From positions 4,575,001 to 4,639,000 of the forward strand of contig NC_066312.1 of NCBI RefSeq assembly GCF_905404315.1: a stretch of DNA of 64,000 nucleotides, written 5' to 3'. Each line of letters starts with the position of its first letter. Position 1 is the stretch's first letter. Shown in pieces: positions 22,180 through 34,065 of the stretch. The DNA is from Leptidea sinapis (Eukaryota > Arthropoda > Insecta > Lepidoptera > Pieridae). The notes below the pieces were generated by a model that was given only the letters and a program-made list of their open reading frames with translations, was not told the origin of the DNA and searched no databases. The position numbers and the translations under genes are program-made.

Positions 22180-22440
22180 TGAATCTCGGAAACGGCTCCA
22201 ACGATTTTCATAAAATTAAGTATGCAGGGGATTTCGGGGGTGATAAATCGATCTAGCTAGGTTTCAATTTAAAAAAAATGGTTTTATCCATGTTTGAATG
22301 AGAAACAGCTACAATAACATTAGAATACAAAGGTAAATTTCGCCACTATATACAAGACTATTATAGCTCAGATGGGACATTGGGTGATCCGGAAAGCAGA
22401 AGACCCCGGTTCGAATCCAGATGTCCTATTAGTTTTTCTT
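22180..22440 (+). repeat. Interspersed repeat joined to a tRNA-like segment
   Basis: The part 22185-22350 ('ctcggaaacggctccaacga', 'gataaatcgatctagctagg', 'aaatttcgccac') is a common lepidopteran element. A shorter reversed piece lies at about 14300-14380. It is followed at 22366-22425 by A-box-like 'tagctcagatgg' and B-box 'ggttcgaatcc'. No full cloverleaf with a sensible anticodon could be drawn, so it is a tRNA-derived repeat rather than a tRNA gene. Confidence 0.6.
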
Positions 22441-23049
22441 CTTGTTCAAGTTTGTACATTCTTCAAAATCCGAGCAAGGCTCGGTCGTCCGGATATTTAT
22501 TCTTATTCAAAGAAACAGGAAATAATTAAATGTATGAGATCAGGTTACGAAGAAGATATTCTAATTACAATGGTGGGCGATTGACGTATATTTTAGTTGA
22601 TTGTTGTAACTTAAATGATATGTATATATCAGTATGATATATAACAAGTGAGGATTGTTTGATTGTTTTGAGCGCTTAAAAAGTAAAACCGTTAGTGGCC
22701 ATGTCTTATAAAGAACCAGCCACAATACATATATTATAACAATAAATATAAACCATGGCATACGGCTGGTTGGTTATATTTTCCTGTAGGTGTAGTTTTA
22801 TGTATCTCTCGGGGAAAGCTAATCCATTACATTGTATTGAGGCCTTCGACTTCGTCTCGTGCGTGCAATATACACTCTCGTTAGAAATCTTCAACTTCTT
22901 CGCCATGTTAAACAATGTAATATTAATTCACATCTACATCACCTGTTGTACCTTTTTCCAAATGATGTTCTATATTTTTTTCGAGCCCCAGAGCACTGAT
23001 AATCTCTACAACGATATGTTCTGTTTTAAATGTAGTTTTGTTGTGTTTA

Positions 23050-23810
23050 AATTGTGCTGAACTAAGATCGAGGTGTGTGACGTATGCCGTGATGACGTGT
23101 GGGTTCAACATTGTCGTCTATTAAATATATCTCCGACCGATCCATGTTCTCCTGGTACACTTAATTAGAAGATATAACATCCTAATCCTAATTCTAATGC
23201 AAAGTGTTTGTTTGTGGTTCTTTGCCTATTTTACGCTTTATCTATTCAACAGATCAACAAAAAATTTTAAACGCTAATTGTCAAGGATTAAAAAAGGATA
23301 CTGTTTTATTACCGATTTTTTATTTAAATTTCAAAGGGAGTCTAAAACGAATTCAATGTGGGGAGCAGGAATTGTAATAACTTACTTATCTTGACTGACT
23401 GATCACTGAGCTCCACTGGATTAGGATACTTGAATGTTATGAATGTAGCATTATTATCCCTAAGGGGCAAGGACAATCCCATTTTTAAAGTAATGTACGA
23501 AATTTAAAATATCTTATATAATAGTTACATTAAAAATATTTTAATTTATTTATTTGTCATGAATGATTGATGTTTTATTGTGACTATAAATCAATAAACG
23601 AATAAATATGACAGCTGTACCAAATTAATTCAATATGTCAAGACTTATTGCTTTGAATAATTTTATATAGCATTAATAAACAATAAGTTAATAAAATCAC
23701 TTTAAAAGGAGCTGAGACGACCATCTATCCTTCTCTAGTCTACTCCTAACACACAGTCACAACTCTATGTAACTCATGCGATCCTGTTACAAAATGTACT
23801 GATAATTTAT
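23050..23810 (+). repeat. rep-H copy 1
   Basis: Aligns in segments with 57960-58600. Shared blocks include 'aagatcgaggtgtgtgacgt', 'tctccgaccgatccatgttc', 'cttatcttgactgactg' and 'tcacaactctatgtaactca'. It shares 'catgttctcctggtacac' with rep-B, so the two families may be related. No coding frame. Confidence 0.75.
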
Positions 23811-24109
23811 CGTTGTATTAAGTTGTTACTTGATAGTTGGAGATTACAATAATTTATATATTTTATTAATATTACATACGTATTAAGGTTGTGATAAAAA
23901 CTTTGTTATTTGAATTGTCACATAAATTTTGTGTAGTGTGAAAAAAAAATTAAAGCAAAAGTTAGTTAAGTTTAAGATCATTTTATTATCTACAACTTTG
24001 TAATTTAATTTTTTTTCCATAGGACTTATAGTTTCGCCGGTAGTCGAGATAAACCAATTTTTACACTTAACCACGTAACTTCCACTTCCCGACCTCTATG
24101 ATGAATCCT

Positions 24110-24480
24110 GTGTTTTTTAAGGGAAATTATTTATACCCCTAAAAGTGAGCAGGGAACGTGAACAGTGGGGTGTCTTGTACCAGGGAGACATGATTTGCAA
24201 AGCCTATCTGTGACGTATCGGAACAAGATCAGAAGCTCATTTTCTGACCTTCAAACAGAGCGGCTTGCACATCTTGCATCCTTGTTTCATCGTCGTGGAC
24301 AATAACACGTTTGGTGAAACCATAGACACAGAATATTATAGCGTATAGACAAACAAAGCGACCGAGGGAGAAGAACATCTGTAACGGAGATACAGACATA
24401 TACAAAAATAATACGAATATTTTGTCAATATAATATATTTTAATTGGCAAGTCGTAAACACTCAGCCATGTTTGGAATTG
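24110..24480 (-). repeat. rep-C copy
   Basis: The reverse complement matches 31400-31760 and 55690-56170, including 'acaaggatgcaagatgtg', 'cagataggctttgc'-type sequence and 'tctgtatctccgttacag'. Confidence 0.7.
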
Positions 24481-24719
24481 CTCCTTAGCTTTTTGAATGT
24501 CTGTTCATGTAATATCGGGCGGTCAGATTATAATTCGTCTATACGCTAATATATTCTAAAGTATAAGTCTATTATAGCCAACATGTTATGGTTTTATTAT
24601 CAGTAAATTATTATTTTTGCGTTCTCAGGCATCCCCAGTCGTAATTTTATGAAAAAAAATCCTTTTTAAGTCCTTATGGCACTTTATTGATCATTACATT
24701 ATACTGATATAATACATTA

Positions 24720-25200
24720 GTTCGCTAGCGAATGTGATTGCTACCGACATCAACATGTGCATGACATCAATGCCATTAACAAACAACAAGGCCAAAGAGA
24801 ACGCTACAAAGAATGGATCGGTCGGACCTACCTTACAATCCCGCAATTCTGCATAGAAATATACTATACCTTTTTCACCCTCCGTATTCGCCAGACATTG
24901 CTCCATTGGTCTACCATTTTTTTCGTGAATTTGACAATTATCTACGTGATAATAAGTTTTCATCTCAGGAGGCAGAACAAAATTATTTCACACAATGTGT
25001 CGAATCTAGATCACTACAGTTCTACCGCAAGGGCATAAATGATCTTCCTATTAGATAGCAGCAATTAAAAATAAAAATGGTAATTATGATAAGTAAAAAT
25101 GAGAAAACTCAATGAAAAACCGTTTTAATAATGATAGATTCCAAATTAAAATGTAATATTTTGTTTATTTTTAATAATAACGTTATTCATGGCCAAACTA
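24720..25200 (+). pseudogene. mariner transposase, C-terminal half, broken
   Basis: In the frame through 24870-25058 the plus strand reads HPPYSPDIAPLVYHFFREFD, then NYLRDNKFSSQEAEQ and FYRKGINDLP. This is the C-terminal region of a mariner transposase; the last catalytic Asp in SPDLAPxDYH is changed (LVYH). Sequence at 24720-24830 matches a decayed piece at 60035-60110. The AT-rich end near 25130-25200 resembles that at 61590-61690. It lacks the N-terminal DNA-binding domain and cannot be active. Confidence 0.75.
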
Positions 25201-25209
25201 AGTATAAGT

Positions 25210-25330
25210 CTGACGCCTTGACCTAAAGAGATATGTGGGACGGTGCACTGAACGGCACACTTTCAATGTCAATAACACAGTCTCAGTTTATTGATCCTAT
25301 GATTATATCACTGAGAGGCAACGTGACATA
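25210..25330 (+). repeat. rep-G copy
   Basis: Very close to 54540-54680: 'gatatgtgggacggtgcact', 'gtcaataacacagtctc', 'gtttattgatcct'. It abuts the mariner remnant. Confidence 0.7.
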
Positions 25331-25332
25331 CT

Positions 25333-25960
25333 TTATAAGAATAAGGTGTTCCAGTAAACGGATATGCGCGACCTGTTTTTTATGAAAATAAGGATGAGAA
25401 CAGCAGGACGTTCAGCTGATGGTAATTGAAACACCCTGGTCATTACAATGCAGTGCCGCTCAGGATACTTGAAAAACCCAAACATTCTGAGCGGCTCTAC
25501 AATTGCGCTCGCAACCTTGAGACATAATAATATAATAATAATAATATTGACACACTTTTCCCACAACTTATCTTGCTCCAAATTAAGCATATATAGCGTG
25601 TGTTATGGGTTGCAAGACAAGGATATATTTAATACAATATACTTACATACATACATAAATACTTTAAAACATCCATGACTTGGAAACAAACATCCATATT
25701 CATCATATAAATGCTTGCAACTACCGGGATTCGGGACCGGGGACCTCTAGCTTAGTAGGTAGGATCGCTAACTACTAGGCTAAACAGGTCGTCTATAAGA
25801 TGGTAAGTCTCATTTGCCCAGTATTTGCACTAACTACGGCGCCCTTTAGACCGATATACAATAATACTTACATATTATTACTTCACGGCAAAAATAAGCG
25901 CCGTTGTTGTATCAATAATCTAACCGGCATTCTGTGCGAAGGAGCGTCCCACTGGTAAAC
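25333..25960 (+). repeat. S2 repeat split by a SINE insertion
   Basis: The left part (25333-25535) has 'cattacaatgcagtgccgct' and 'cattctgagcggc'. The right part (25798-25960) resumes with 'gatggtaagtctcatttgcc' and 'aaggagcgtcccactggtaa'. These are halves of one common lepidopteran repeat, interrupted by SINE-S1. A second, reversed S2 piece is at 37950-38090. Confidence 0.7.
25536..25797 (-). repeat. SINE-S1 copy 1, tRNA-like head intact
   Basis: On the minus strand the element starts with a tRNA-like head (A-box-like 'tagcctagtagttagcg', B-box region 'ggtcccgaatcccgg'). It runs through a body ('atatgatgaatatggatgtt', 'gtcttgcaaccc') and ends in an AT-rich 'attattattatta' tail. It interrupts S2 with a possible 'ataa' target duplication. 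Other copies are at 34330, 41640 and 54733. Confidence 0.7.
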
Positions 25961-25999
25961 TTGGCATGTTAAGCGTTGCGGATTGTTTACGTCTACTCA

Positions 26000-26320
26000 G
26001 TCAAAAGCGGTTACAGTAATACTAGAATCGCTTATCTTTACTATCTTGCTGTATCTTCAATGGAGATGTTCTCTCTCGCACACTTTGTTTGTCTATATGA
26101 TAGTATTTATTGTAAGTCTATGGAGTTAACATGATAACTTGTTTGTAGTATTCGTGAAACAAGGATGCAAGATGTGATCAAAATGACGACATTAAACCTG
26201 CCGCGCATCGTACATTCAATTTTAATTACGTCACAGATAGCCTTTGCAAATCATGTATACCTGGTACATGGCACCTCCGTTCAGGTTCCCTATTTACTTC
26301 TAGGGGGCAGATAGGTGGTA
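26000..26320. repeat. rep-C copy, rearranged
   Basis: The first part (26029-26130) is in reverse orientation ('tatcttgctgtatcttcaat', 'actttgtttgtcta'). The second part (26150-26320) is forward ('caaggatgcaagatgtgatc', 'cacagatagcctttgc', 'cctggtacat'). Two pieces of the family are joined head to head. Confidence 0.6.
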
Positions 26321-27289
26321 GGTAATACCCCTAATATAGTTTGTATTTATTTATACCTAGTTTCAATCCCGATGAGGTGTTCGTCCTGAAACCGTTTGCA
26401 AGCCACTCACACATACGCAATCACACATACAAATATATTACAGATTTATACACACACAGTATGCACACATACATACATAATAAAGTATTCAAGACTAATT
26501 AGTTTTTGATGAGCTTTTACAGTTTGATTAATAAATTATAATGTAAATCGGCTTCAGGATCATTATTTGAATCCATTAAGTAATAATAAATCATCAAGCA
26601 TATTTACTTCAACGCTGTTAATGACTGAAATAATAAGTAGGTAGGTAACTAATACGAATTATTATTTTTGACGGCAATTTAAAAAAGCTACCATTTTCCA
26701 CAAAAATAAAGTGCACTTAGCCGTGTCACCTAGTGACATCTATCTACAAGTTAAAATTATAATATTGAATATTTGGCATTCGATTTTTCATTGTGTGCTG
26801 TTTGCAATTTCTCGTAGTTAACTTTACCTGCCGTGATAGATGGCGCTGATTCGAAATCCTACATCAGGTAAATACTTAATTCTGTATTATTAGGATAGGA
26901 GGAGAAAGCACTGCCGATCTCGAGTTGCTGTCACCCCAGATATTAAAGTAGCTTTAATATATATGTATCACCGTGGTAACACTTCACGAGTGTGTGTGTG
27001 TTCAAAGTATGAATCCTATAAGAGTTTAAATACTAGAAGAACAATTATTATTAAATAGAAAGACCTTTTTATAAACAGAAATTAAATTAAAGCTTCGCTG
27101 GCGTCAGGTGAAGTGTTTCGTTCTATCTAATTAAAATTCTATGAGAATGGATGTTGAACCAGAATACTGTTTTTAATACGCGGTTGTTTGGAGATATAGT
27201 GAAAATTTCATGGACATATTATAAGGTAAATATTGTAGAAGTGCTTGAGAAATTAGAAAGAGGATGGAATTTGCTAAAACCAGAAGGAA
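26321..27289. other. No gene seen
   Basis: A CA-rich stretch lies at 26400-26475 and a 'gatggcgctg' motif near 26840. A plus-strand frame of 61 codons at 27151-27336 has no recognised feature. Confidence 0.35.
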
Positions 27290-27600
27290 AGCTGCGTATT
27301 ATGACCACATCTATAGAATTAAAGAATATAATTTAATCAGCAGGATCATTGAGGGCAAAAAGAGGGAAGCAGATGAAGAAGCCGTAGTAAAATTACATGG
27401 AAGACAACAGTAAGGCTGAGATCTATAGAGCGCACTTAGACTGCTCAGAGTTTTACCAACGTAAAACTTAGCTGAGTGTAAGCTTGGCATAATCTTTGAT
27501 TTCGTTTTTACAGTCAACTGAATGCTGAATAATACTGAGCTTAAGCTAAGACAGCCCAATGCAAAAGTCAAGTTCGAGATTTCTCACACTTGGCAAAATT
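27290..27600 (+). repeat. LINE-tail-like and 'aggctgagatctatagagcg' repeat
   Basis: 'IIEGKKREADEE' in one frame weakly resembles the tail of RTE-like ORFs. From 27412 a recognisable interspersed repeat follows ('taaggctgagatctatagag' to 'agacagcccaatgc'). Confidence 0.4.
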
Positions 27601-28849
27601 TTCCGTAAGTAAAGTCTGAGGAAAGTGTAAATGGGCTCTAAAGATATCAGCCCAAATTCCGGATAGGAATTCTGAAAGCTGACGAACTGAAAAGAAAGGC
27701 TGAAGATAGAGAAGCGAACAGAGACTTAAAGTGCGGTTTCGACATTCCTGCAGTGTGGGCGCGTATGAAACTGTTCTAACAATACCAGAACTCGAGTCAA
27801 AGTGTGAGTATGTGAGAAAGAAAAAATTATTTATAGGTCAAGTTAAACCACAATAGAATTTATTAATTGTTCATTAAAATGCTACAATATACTAGACTCT
27901 CGACCTGGCATTCACTGGGGTACTACAGCGGCGGTTGCAAGCTAGAAGAGGATTACCTCACTGCCTCCAGATCATTTAAATGAAGTGGAGTGGAGTCTGT
28001 ATCTGGGTCCGCGGTCATTATTAATATAATATAAATACTCCTATATTAAAAATCTATAGTCTCTGTCTGTGATTCTATTTTATTTAGGGCTGTCTATTGT
28101 AACTACACCTGTTGTGAGGAATCACCAGATAGCTGCTGGTCTGCAAGTGTTGTGATGACCATGTTGTATGGAGATAGAAATACTCCGAGGGAAGTTCATT
28201 GTGCTCTTTGATTTTATGTGGATAATCTTCTTCAGAACTGAACTAGAATAAGTAGCCTCCTCAGTATTAATTTAATACGGATGTGATTTTTAGTGTAGTG
28301 TACAAGAGGAGAGCTGTGATATTCATATTTAAAGAACTATCTAAGCTGAGTCGCCTGCAGTTAATATTTATATCATGTTTGTCCGATTTTACTGCCTGCA
28401 ATGTCTTTGACAAAGGTGCTTCAGCATATTTACTTAATTATCGTTCATTACAGATTTTGGTAACGTGCCACACTATGGAGCTACTCTATCATGAGATATG
28501 AACTAGTAAATAATAAGCAACGGAGGTGTGTAGTGGCGGTCCTTATTTTATTTATTACGTAAATATTTAATAAATCACTTTAACCAAGGATACAAACTTC
28601 GATTCATTTGTATAATCCAACTAAAAGAAACAATTTTATTCAAAAATTGATATTTCTAAAATACGACGGACGCATAAATCTGTCTTCCTCCGTTTTCTAC
28701 AATCACTTTTGTTTGTATGTGAATAAGTAATGTAACGAGCTGAAGGCCCACTATATGCTAAATTGTGGCATCGACTAGAGTATTGCACCTACATACTAAC
28801 TACCCCGATTTCATTACTCTATGCCTGTTAGCCTGACACTTATAGTTAT
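27601..28849. other. No gene seen
   Basis: Mixed composition. A 72-codon plus-strand frame at 28283-28501 has no motif. Nothing could be assigned. Confidence 0.35.
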
Positions 28850-29035
28850 GTCGACGGCTCGCTCTCCTGTCTCGGCCCCCGTGTCGACGAGTCAACTGTT
28901 GGCACGTCGCCTACGCCGACCACTACGCTGCTGTGCTACGTGCTGCTACGAGATGTATGGTACATAATATTGTTCGACTGGTCGTCCGCTACGTCGAACC
29001 GTTCCGGCCCGCACCTTGTTTGCTACAAATTTTTA
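28850..29035 (+). other. CpG-rich island of unknown nature
   Basis: A sharp GC and CpG rise with many 'tcg/cgt' steps. A 39-codon frame from 28850 starts MSTARSPVSAPVSTSQLLAR and then stops. It may be an old promoter or UTR or a piece of a retroelement. No splice partner was found. Confidence 0.3.
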
Positions 29036-29339
29036 ATTGCTAGTAAGTGAATTGTGTGTCATAGAGTTATGAGTTGAAAGATGCCTAACGGTGACAACTA
29101 ATTCAACTAACGTTGACATGGTACGTTTGTCTAAAAAAATGTCCAAAGCTATTATTATGTTTTTTATAATCGCTAATAAAATGCTCGCAAAATACCTTTA
29201 TTTATTTATGGTGTTTGTTGATGGTGTACTTAATAACTCTTGTATTAATTTACATTTACTTTTTCCTACTCTTTGCATTGACTATTTGACGTTTGAGTAT
29301 TTTTGTTGCGTTACTTATTTTGTAAGTGAAATGATTTAT

Positions 29340-29520
29340 AAAACGATGAAGGCGCAATTGTTGATTTATAAGAGTGGCTATAAGTTTCTTGCCACTTCTT
29401 TTCATTAAGTTTAACCGAAGTGGTGGTAAATGTTAAAAGAAAAGTAATCTATTGACATTCATAGGTCACGTAAATGTAATCTAGTACATGAATAAAGTGA
29501 TTATGATTTGATTTATTGAT
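29340..29520 (+). repeat. Interspersed repeat ('agtttcttgccacttctt' type)
   Basis: Matches a very common lepidopteran repeat: 'ataagagtggctataagttt', 'cttgccacttcttttc', and an end at 'gaataaagtgattatgattt'. It covers the end of a 105-codon frame (29091-29408), so that frame is not a gene. Reverse pieces are at 33060-33220 and about 13020-13100. Confidence 0.65.
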
Positions 29521-29794
29521 ATTATTTCATTCATATAAGTGTATTATACTGAATGTCGACTGTTTGTGCCTCAATTGTCTATATCGATAAATTAAACTAA
29601 ATTTAATGAAAGTTACTGCCGATATTCGTATTCTCAATTTTAATTGTTTGCTCTGTATTGACATAATATTATCATTTCACAAAACAAAGTCCTCCTCCAC
29701 ATCTGTCTGTTCGCGATAAATTCAAATTTTACTGCACCGTTTTTTCTCAGCTACGGGTCCCATCTGCACAATTTCAATTGAGGATCAAAAGAGT

Positions 29795-30178
29795 ATGGAT
29801 GCCGAGTGTCATTCTACCATTTGTTTACCCTGGGTATTAAAAAAAGTTCTTGAAAGACGACCAAAAAGACGCGTTCTTCTAAATCTCGATAAAGCTTCTT
29901 CACGCACGGCCAACAAAACTAAGTCATTCTTAGCTTCCGAAAAAGTACAACTCATCACCCATCCTGCACATAGCCCCGACCTAGCACGCTGTGATTTCTG
30001 TAGTTTCCCTAAAATCAAAGATTTGAGGAGAGGTTTCACTTTTACCAATTCCTAAGAGGCGTTCAATCAGCACGTAGAAAAAATGGCTTAAAATATGTGG
30101 TCCTCCTGTTTTAAAAAATGGTTCGATCGCATGATAAAATATTTAAAATGTAAAGGAGAGTATTTTGAAAAGCAATAA
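29795..30178 (+). pseudogene. mariner transposase, C-terminal half, two in-frame stops
   Basis: The frame reads LNLDKASSRTANKTKSFLAS, then HPAHSPDLARCDFCSFPKIK, then (past stops at 30053 and about 30093) CFKKWFDRMIKYLKCKGEYF to the natural end at 30178. These are the second and third catalytic blocks (HDNASSHTA and SPDLAPxDFFLFP) and the usual C-terminus of a mariner DD34D transposase. Both Asp residues survive. The N-terminal half is missing. Downstream, 'acgcaaaacttttagtgtg' near 30220 may be the edge of a terminal repeat. It is a different lineage from the copy at 24720. Confidence 0.85.
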
Positions 30179-30239
30179 ACATAATGTTTTGGTTATAACA
30201 TGTTGTTTTTTTAAGTTACGCAAAACTTTTAGTGTGAGT

Positions 30240-30430
30240 ATCATATCTGACCAATGAATAGCAAATTGTGACGTGTGGTCAGTATTGTGTGTAACTTGGT
30301 ATTAGCAAGCAAAATGCATCTCGTATTGATTCATGTTCTCCTGGTATACTTGCGGATATTTCGTCGATACAAAATACGGTGCGTATGTTTTTATTATGCG
30401 GTGCACAATTTAAGAATCAGTTAAGTTAGT
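30240..30430 (+). repeat. rep-B copy 1
   Basis: Contains the family core 'ttcatgttctcctggtatac', then 'ttgcggatatttcgtcgata', preceded by 'tctgaccaatgaat'. Confidence 0.75.
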
Positions 30431-30548
30431 AGAGCCGCGTTATGAGTTATGCGGGAAACTAAAAATATTATTAAAAATATCTATCACAGACAATATATAT
30501 TGTAATGGGCTTGTCAGGCTGAATGGCGATCTGGTTTTTAACCAACTA

Positions 30549-30593
30549 ACATTTTTTGTATAATGTAGTTGAAAACATTATACAATAAATGTT
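30549..30593. repeat. Inverted repeat with 'gtataatg' arms
   Basis: 'acattttttgtataatg' is mirrored by 'cattatacaataaatgt' after a 10-nt spacer. One mismatch was counted. Confidence 0.6.
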
Positions 30594-30889
30594 AATAAAT
30601 ATCATGGGTATTTATTAGGATATTATGGCTGTGAGTTCGTCTGTGTATTTGTTGTTAAAGGTCATTTGCGGTATATAAAAGAATTTCATTGAGAATAATG
30701 TGAAAACATATGAACGTATTAAATTGTGACAAACATTAAATTGCAAGCTTAGTTATCATATGAGTGATGTGGAGTAACAACAGGCAACAACACAATAACA
30801 AAATCCGGTTATAATTGATGTGATCGTTTTGTACAATTTAATTCGTAGAAACTTTGTAACTATGGAGACTTGACATAATAATACATGAC

Positions 30890-31760
30890 TCATGTCGGTG
30901 TTGGATGAATGTTATCAAGTTTGAAGAGCTTACGAACTATAAAGTGATCATTACCGAGCAATTTATAAAATCGACCCAAAGTTTTGTTATGGGATAAACA
31001 AAGTTCCGTGAGCGCTAGTATAGACATGTATTCATTCTGGATCAAGGAACAGCATTTATTACAATCTAATCACTAGATATCCAACGAGCACCAGCTGGGA
31101 ACTGCCACTCGTTCACTGCATTTTTCAAGTGAAAATTTCTTCATACTTGTTGAACAAGGGGAAGGTGAGTCAAAGTCGTGTCAACGCGCCGGTGAATTTC
31201 ATAAATACTCATAACTTGTCCTTCTCTTCCAAAAAGATATATAATATATGTCAACATACGTAAGTTCTAACATATTACATATTTGGTGGCCTTGTGAAGC
31301 CTTGAGGTTGTGAATAAGAAGTAAAAATGTTGGAAACGAGTTTATTAGTCAGATATATATTGGTCACTAGCTCCTAGACCACAACATGTTTGTATTCTGC
31401 GGGAAACAAGGATGCAAGATGTAAGCATACAATTGAAGGCATTTACGTCACATCTTGCATCCTTCACACACATAGTGCACCGCTACTGCTCTGTTTTAAG
31501 TTCGTGAGTATAAGTGATCTCAGATACCCTTTGCAGATCATGTGTCCCTGGTACATGATACCCGTTCACGTTCCTCTTTAGGGGTATAAATAACACTTAT
31601 TTTTTTTATAGTTCCACATACATATACAATATACATGCTAGCGTATAGGCTATCGACAAACAAAGCGTGCGAGAGAAGAAGATCTCTAACGAATTTTAAT
31701 TGATGTAACCGAGTTTGACTGACAAGTCCTAAGCAGTCAGCCACGCTTAGTATTAATTTT
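30890..31760 (+). repeat. rep-C long copy 1
   Basis: Colinear with 55190-56170: 'gtgttggatg', 'ataaagtgatcattaccgag', 'ccttctcttccaaaaag', 'cactagctcctagacca', then a palindromic core. The core has perfect 15-bp arms (31408-31422 and 31450-31464, 'aaggatgcaagatgt' and complement) and a 27-nt spacer. The copy ends near 'gacaagtcctaagcagtcag'. No coding frame. Confidence 0.75.
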
Positions 31761-32589
31761 TAATCTCAAGCGACTAGCTAACGCAAACAACATTGACAAT
31801 TCAATTAGTCACGAATTATTGGGCATTCAGGTTGTCTACACGCTAGTGTATTCTAATCGTTCTCATCAACTCACGATTGATTCTTGCTATCAATCGCAGC
31901 ACGTACCAATTTTAATTACAGTGAGTTATGAAGAGTTATTTATGAATGTGATAATGTGGGATGAAGGGTAGGTGGATGCTACGATTTGCGGATTCGATCC
32001 TGTCTGGTAACATTACTTTGTTCCAAATATGAGTGAATGTGTTGATATTATAATACGTCCCGGGTGGCAGGAATGTTTTATTATATATCCTACGGGCGAC
32101 GCACCACCGATCAATATAATCACAACAATGATCAATATCTATATAAAATCTTCTATATACAAACATAATAATTAATGTAGCAGAAATTGCAAAAACTTCG
32201 GGCCCCAAAACCAAATCCGCATACATCGGGCCTGGGCTAAATATTTCGAATGATACAATTTACATACAGAGAATTTTACATAACATTCAAATATATTCGT
32301 TTAACTACTACATTGATATTTTAAAAATAATCTTTTATAATTATGGTCAGTGCTTAATACGCACTATTGATAATATAGGTACATGCTCTATAATATATAT
32401 AAACATTGAAATATGCACTTAAAATATTAACAATTATATATTTAGTATCGCCAACATATTTATTTGATTTTTGTGAATAAAATAATAAATATTAAAACTG
32501 TTGAGAATTATTCATCTTCACTACTTTCTAGTAAAGATCCATATCAAGGGCCCTACGATGGAATTTGCTGCGGGCCCCGTCTTCGCTTA
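31761..32589. other. No gene seen
   Basis: A minus-strand frame of 96 codons (31936-32226) lacks motifs. GC-richer 'gggccctacgatgg' occurs near 32548. Nothing assigned. Confidence 0.35.
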
Positions 32590-32760
32590 ATTTAGCACTG
32601 CTTGTGACTGAATGGCTGCAACATTGTAGATTGTAGTACTTGTATAGCTTGATATTACCAAGTATAATGTATCTGCAATTGATTCATTTTCTCCTAGTAC
32701 CTTGTTTACGCGCTTTGACCGGAACGACGGCCATATCCTTCACCACACATTAAACATACA
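32590..32760 (+). repeat. rep-B decayed copy
   Basis: Keeps 'cttgatattaccaag' and 'gattcattttctcctagtac' in the order seen in other rep-B copies. Confidence 0.5.
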
Positions 32761-32779
32761 TACAACTTGTACATCATAT

Positions 32780-32990
32780 CAATCTATATATAGGTAGATT
32801 GCAGTGCACAATCGAATGCACTGGCGAGTGTTATGTAAATCCCTACTAATTAATTATAATTGTGATTATAAGTTTGTTTACTACGCTTTCACACCTAAAC
32901 CACTGAACCATTGTTGATAAAATTTAGTACAGAGATAGTCTAGAGCTTGAAAAAGAACATAGGCTTCCTTTTATTAAAAAAAAGCAATAA
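32780..32990 (+). repeat. Interspersed repeat ('cgctttcacacctaaaccac' type)
   Basis: 'tttcacacctaaaccactga' followed by 'gataaaatttagtacagaga' is a common lepidopteran repeat motif, related to 6020-6330. Confidence 0.5.
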
Positions 32991-33059
32991 AAAGGCATTT
33001 ATTTTCTCAAAATGTATTCCTTTAGAATTATTTTGATATCGTTTCTAATATACTAGGTA

Positions 33060-33220
33060 CTACTACCGCTTTGGAAACGAATGGCGCTCTGAGAAAGTAG
33101 AAGTGGCGCAAGAAACTTGACATTATTTTTTTGAGCTCTTTTTAATGAAGTATACAATATTGTACTGTCATTGCTATTGCTATAAAATACTCATAATCTA
33201 GAAGTGAAATAAAATATTTA
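33060..33220 (-). repeat. Reverse copy of the 29340-29520 repeat type
   Basis: 'gaagtggcgcaagaaacttg' on the plus strand is the complement of the family core. Confidence 0.5.
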
Positions 33221-33679
33221 AGGAAAAGTAGTTTTTTCCTCTCTTGCTTACATCCAAAGTCAACACTGCACCGTTATAACGTTAGCGTCACTAATTGTTC
33301 TTGAATCCGGCGCATTCTCTTCTCTTATTGGTTGGAATAATACAGATAATGGAGGGCAACATAATACAAATACACAAGAATACAAATAAATAATAAAGAT
33401 TTTAGAAATAAAGTGTAGAATATAATAAATGTGTATGTAACAAAACTGTATATGAATAGCACTGCCAGCACCGGAAAGAGCTGTTTGTATGAGTATTATT
33501 TGAAAAGTATTCGAAAAGATAAAATAAAGTGTCCAAAGTCACGGGTAAAAGCTAGTAAATTATAAATTTTAACTGCATATTATCAAACAAGTAACTTTCT
33601 ATTATGTTGTTTTTTTCTCCTATGGGGTTTTATTTTGTTACTGGATGGTTGAGAGCGGTCCATACTGGTATAAAATATA

Positions 33680-34065
33680 TATATACTAGTTGACCCGACA
33701 GACGTTGTTCTGTAGATAATAAAAAAATACTATTATGTAGGACTTTGCCAATAATATTTCAAAACATCAAGAATTATTTCGTAAAATAAACTCACTTTCG
33801 TTATAATAATATTGTTTCACAGTGGAACTGTCAATCCATGCGTCACTAAATTCTCTCATAGAAAATATGTCCATACAAAACAAATATTGAAAATAAAAAT
33901 AATTATGGGTCCCAAATCGAAATAAAAACTTTCCTATCTCCCAAGTTGGACTAAACTGCACTCCATGAAGTAATCCCTTCATTCATTTAAATCCGTTCAT
34001 TCGTTTAGGAGTCTATCGCAGAAACAACGTGTCACGTAATTTATATATATTAAGATATATATGTA
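33680..34065 (+). repeat. Interspersed repeat ('gttgacccgacagacgttgt' type)
   Basis: Starts 'actagttgacccgacagacg', contains 'ctttcctatctcccaagttg' and 'gcactccatgaagtaatccc', and ends 'cgtgtcacgtaatttatata'. I recall this as a frequent lepidopteran element; its class is uncertain. It explains minus-strand frame 33767-33982. Confidence 0.65.

Noticed and set aside
22366..22425. Functional tRNA gene
   Set aside because: A- and B-box-like motifs are present, but no full cloverleaf with paired acceptor and anticodon stems could be drawn.
29091..29408. 105-codon membrane-protein-like frame
   Set aside because: Its end is a common interspersed repeat and the hydrophobicity follows AT-rich composition.
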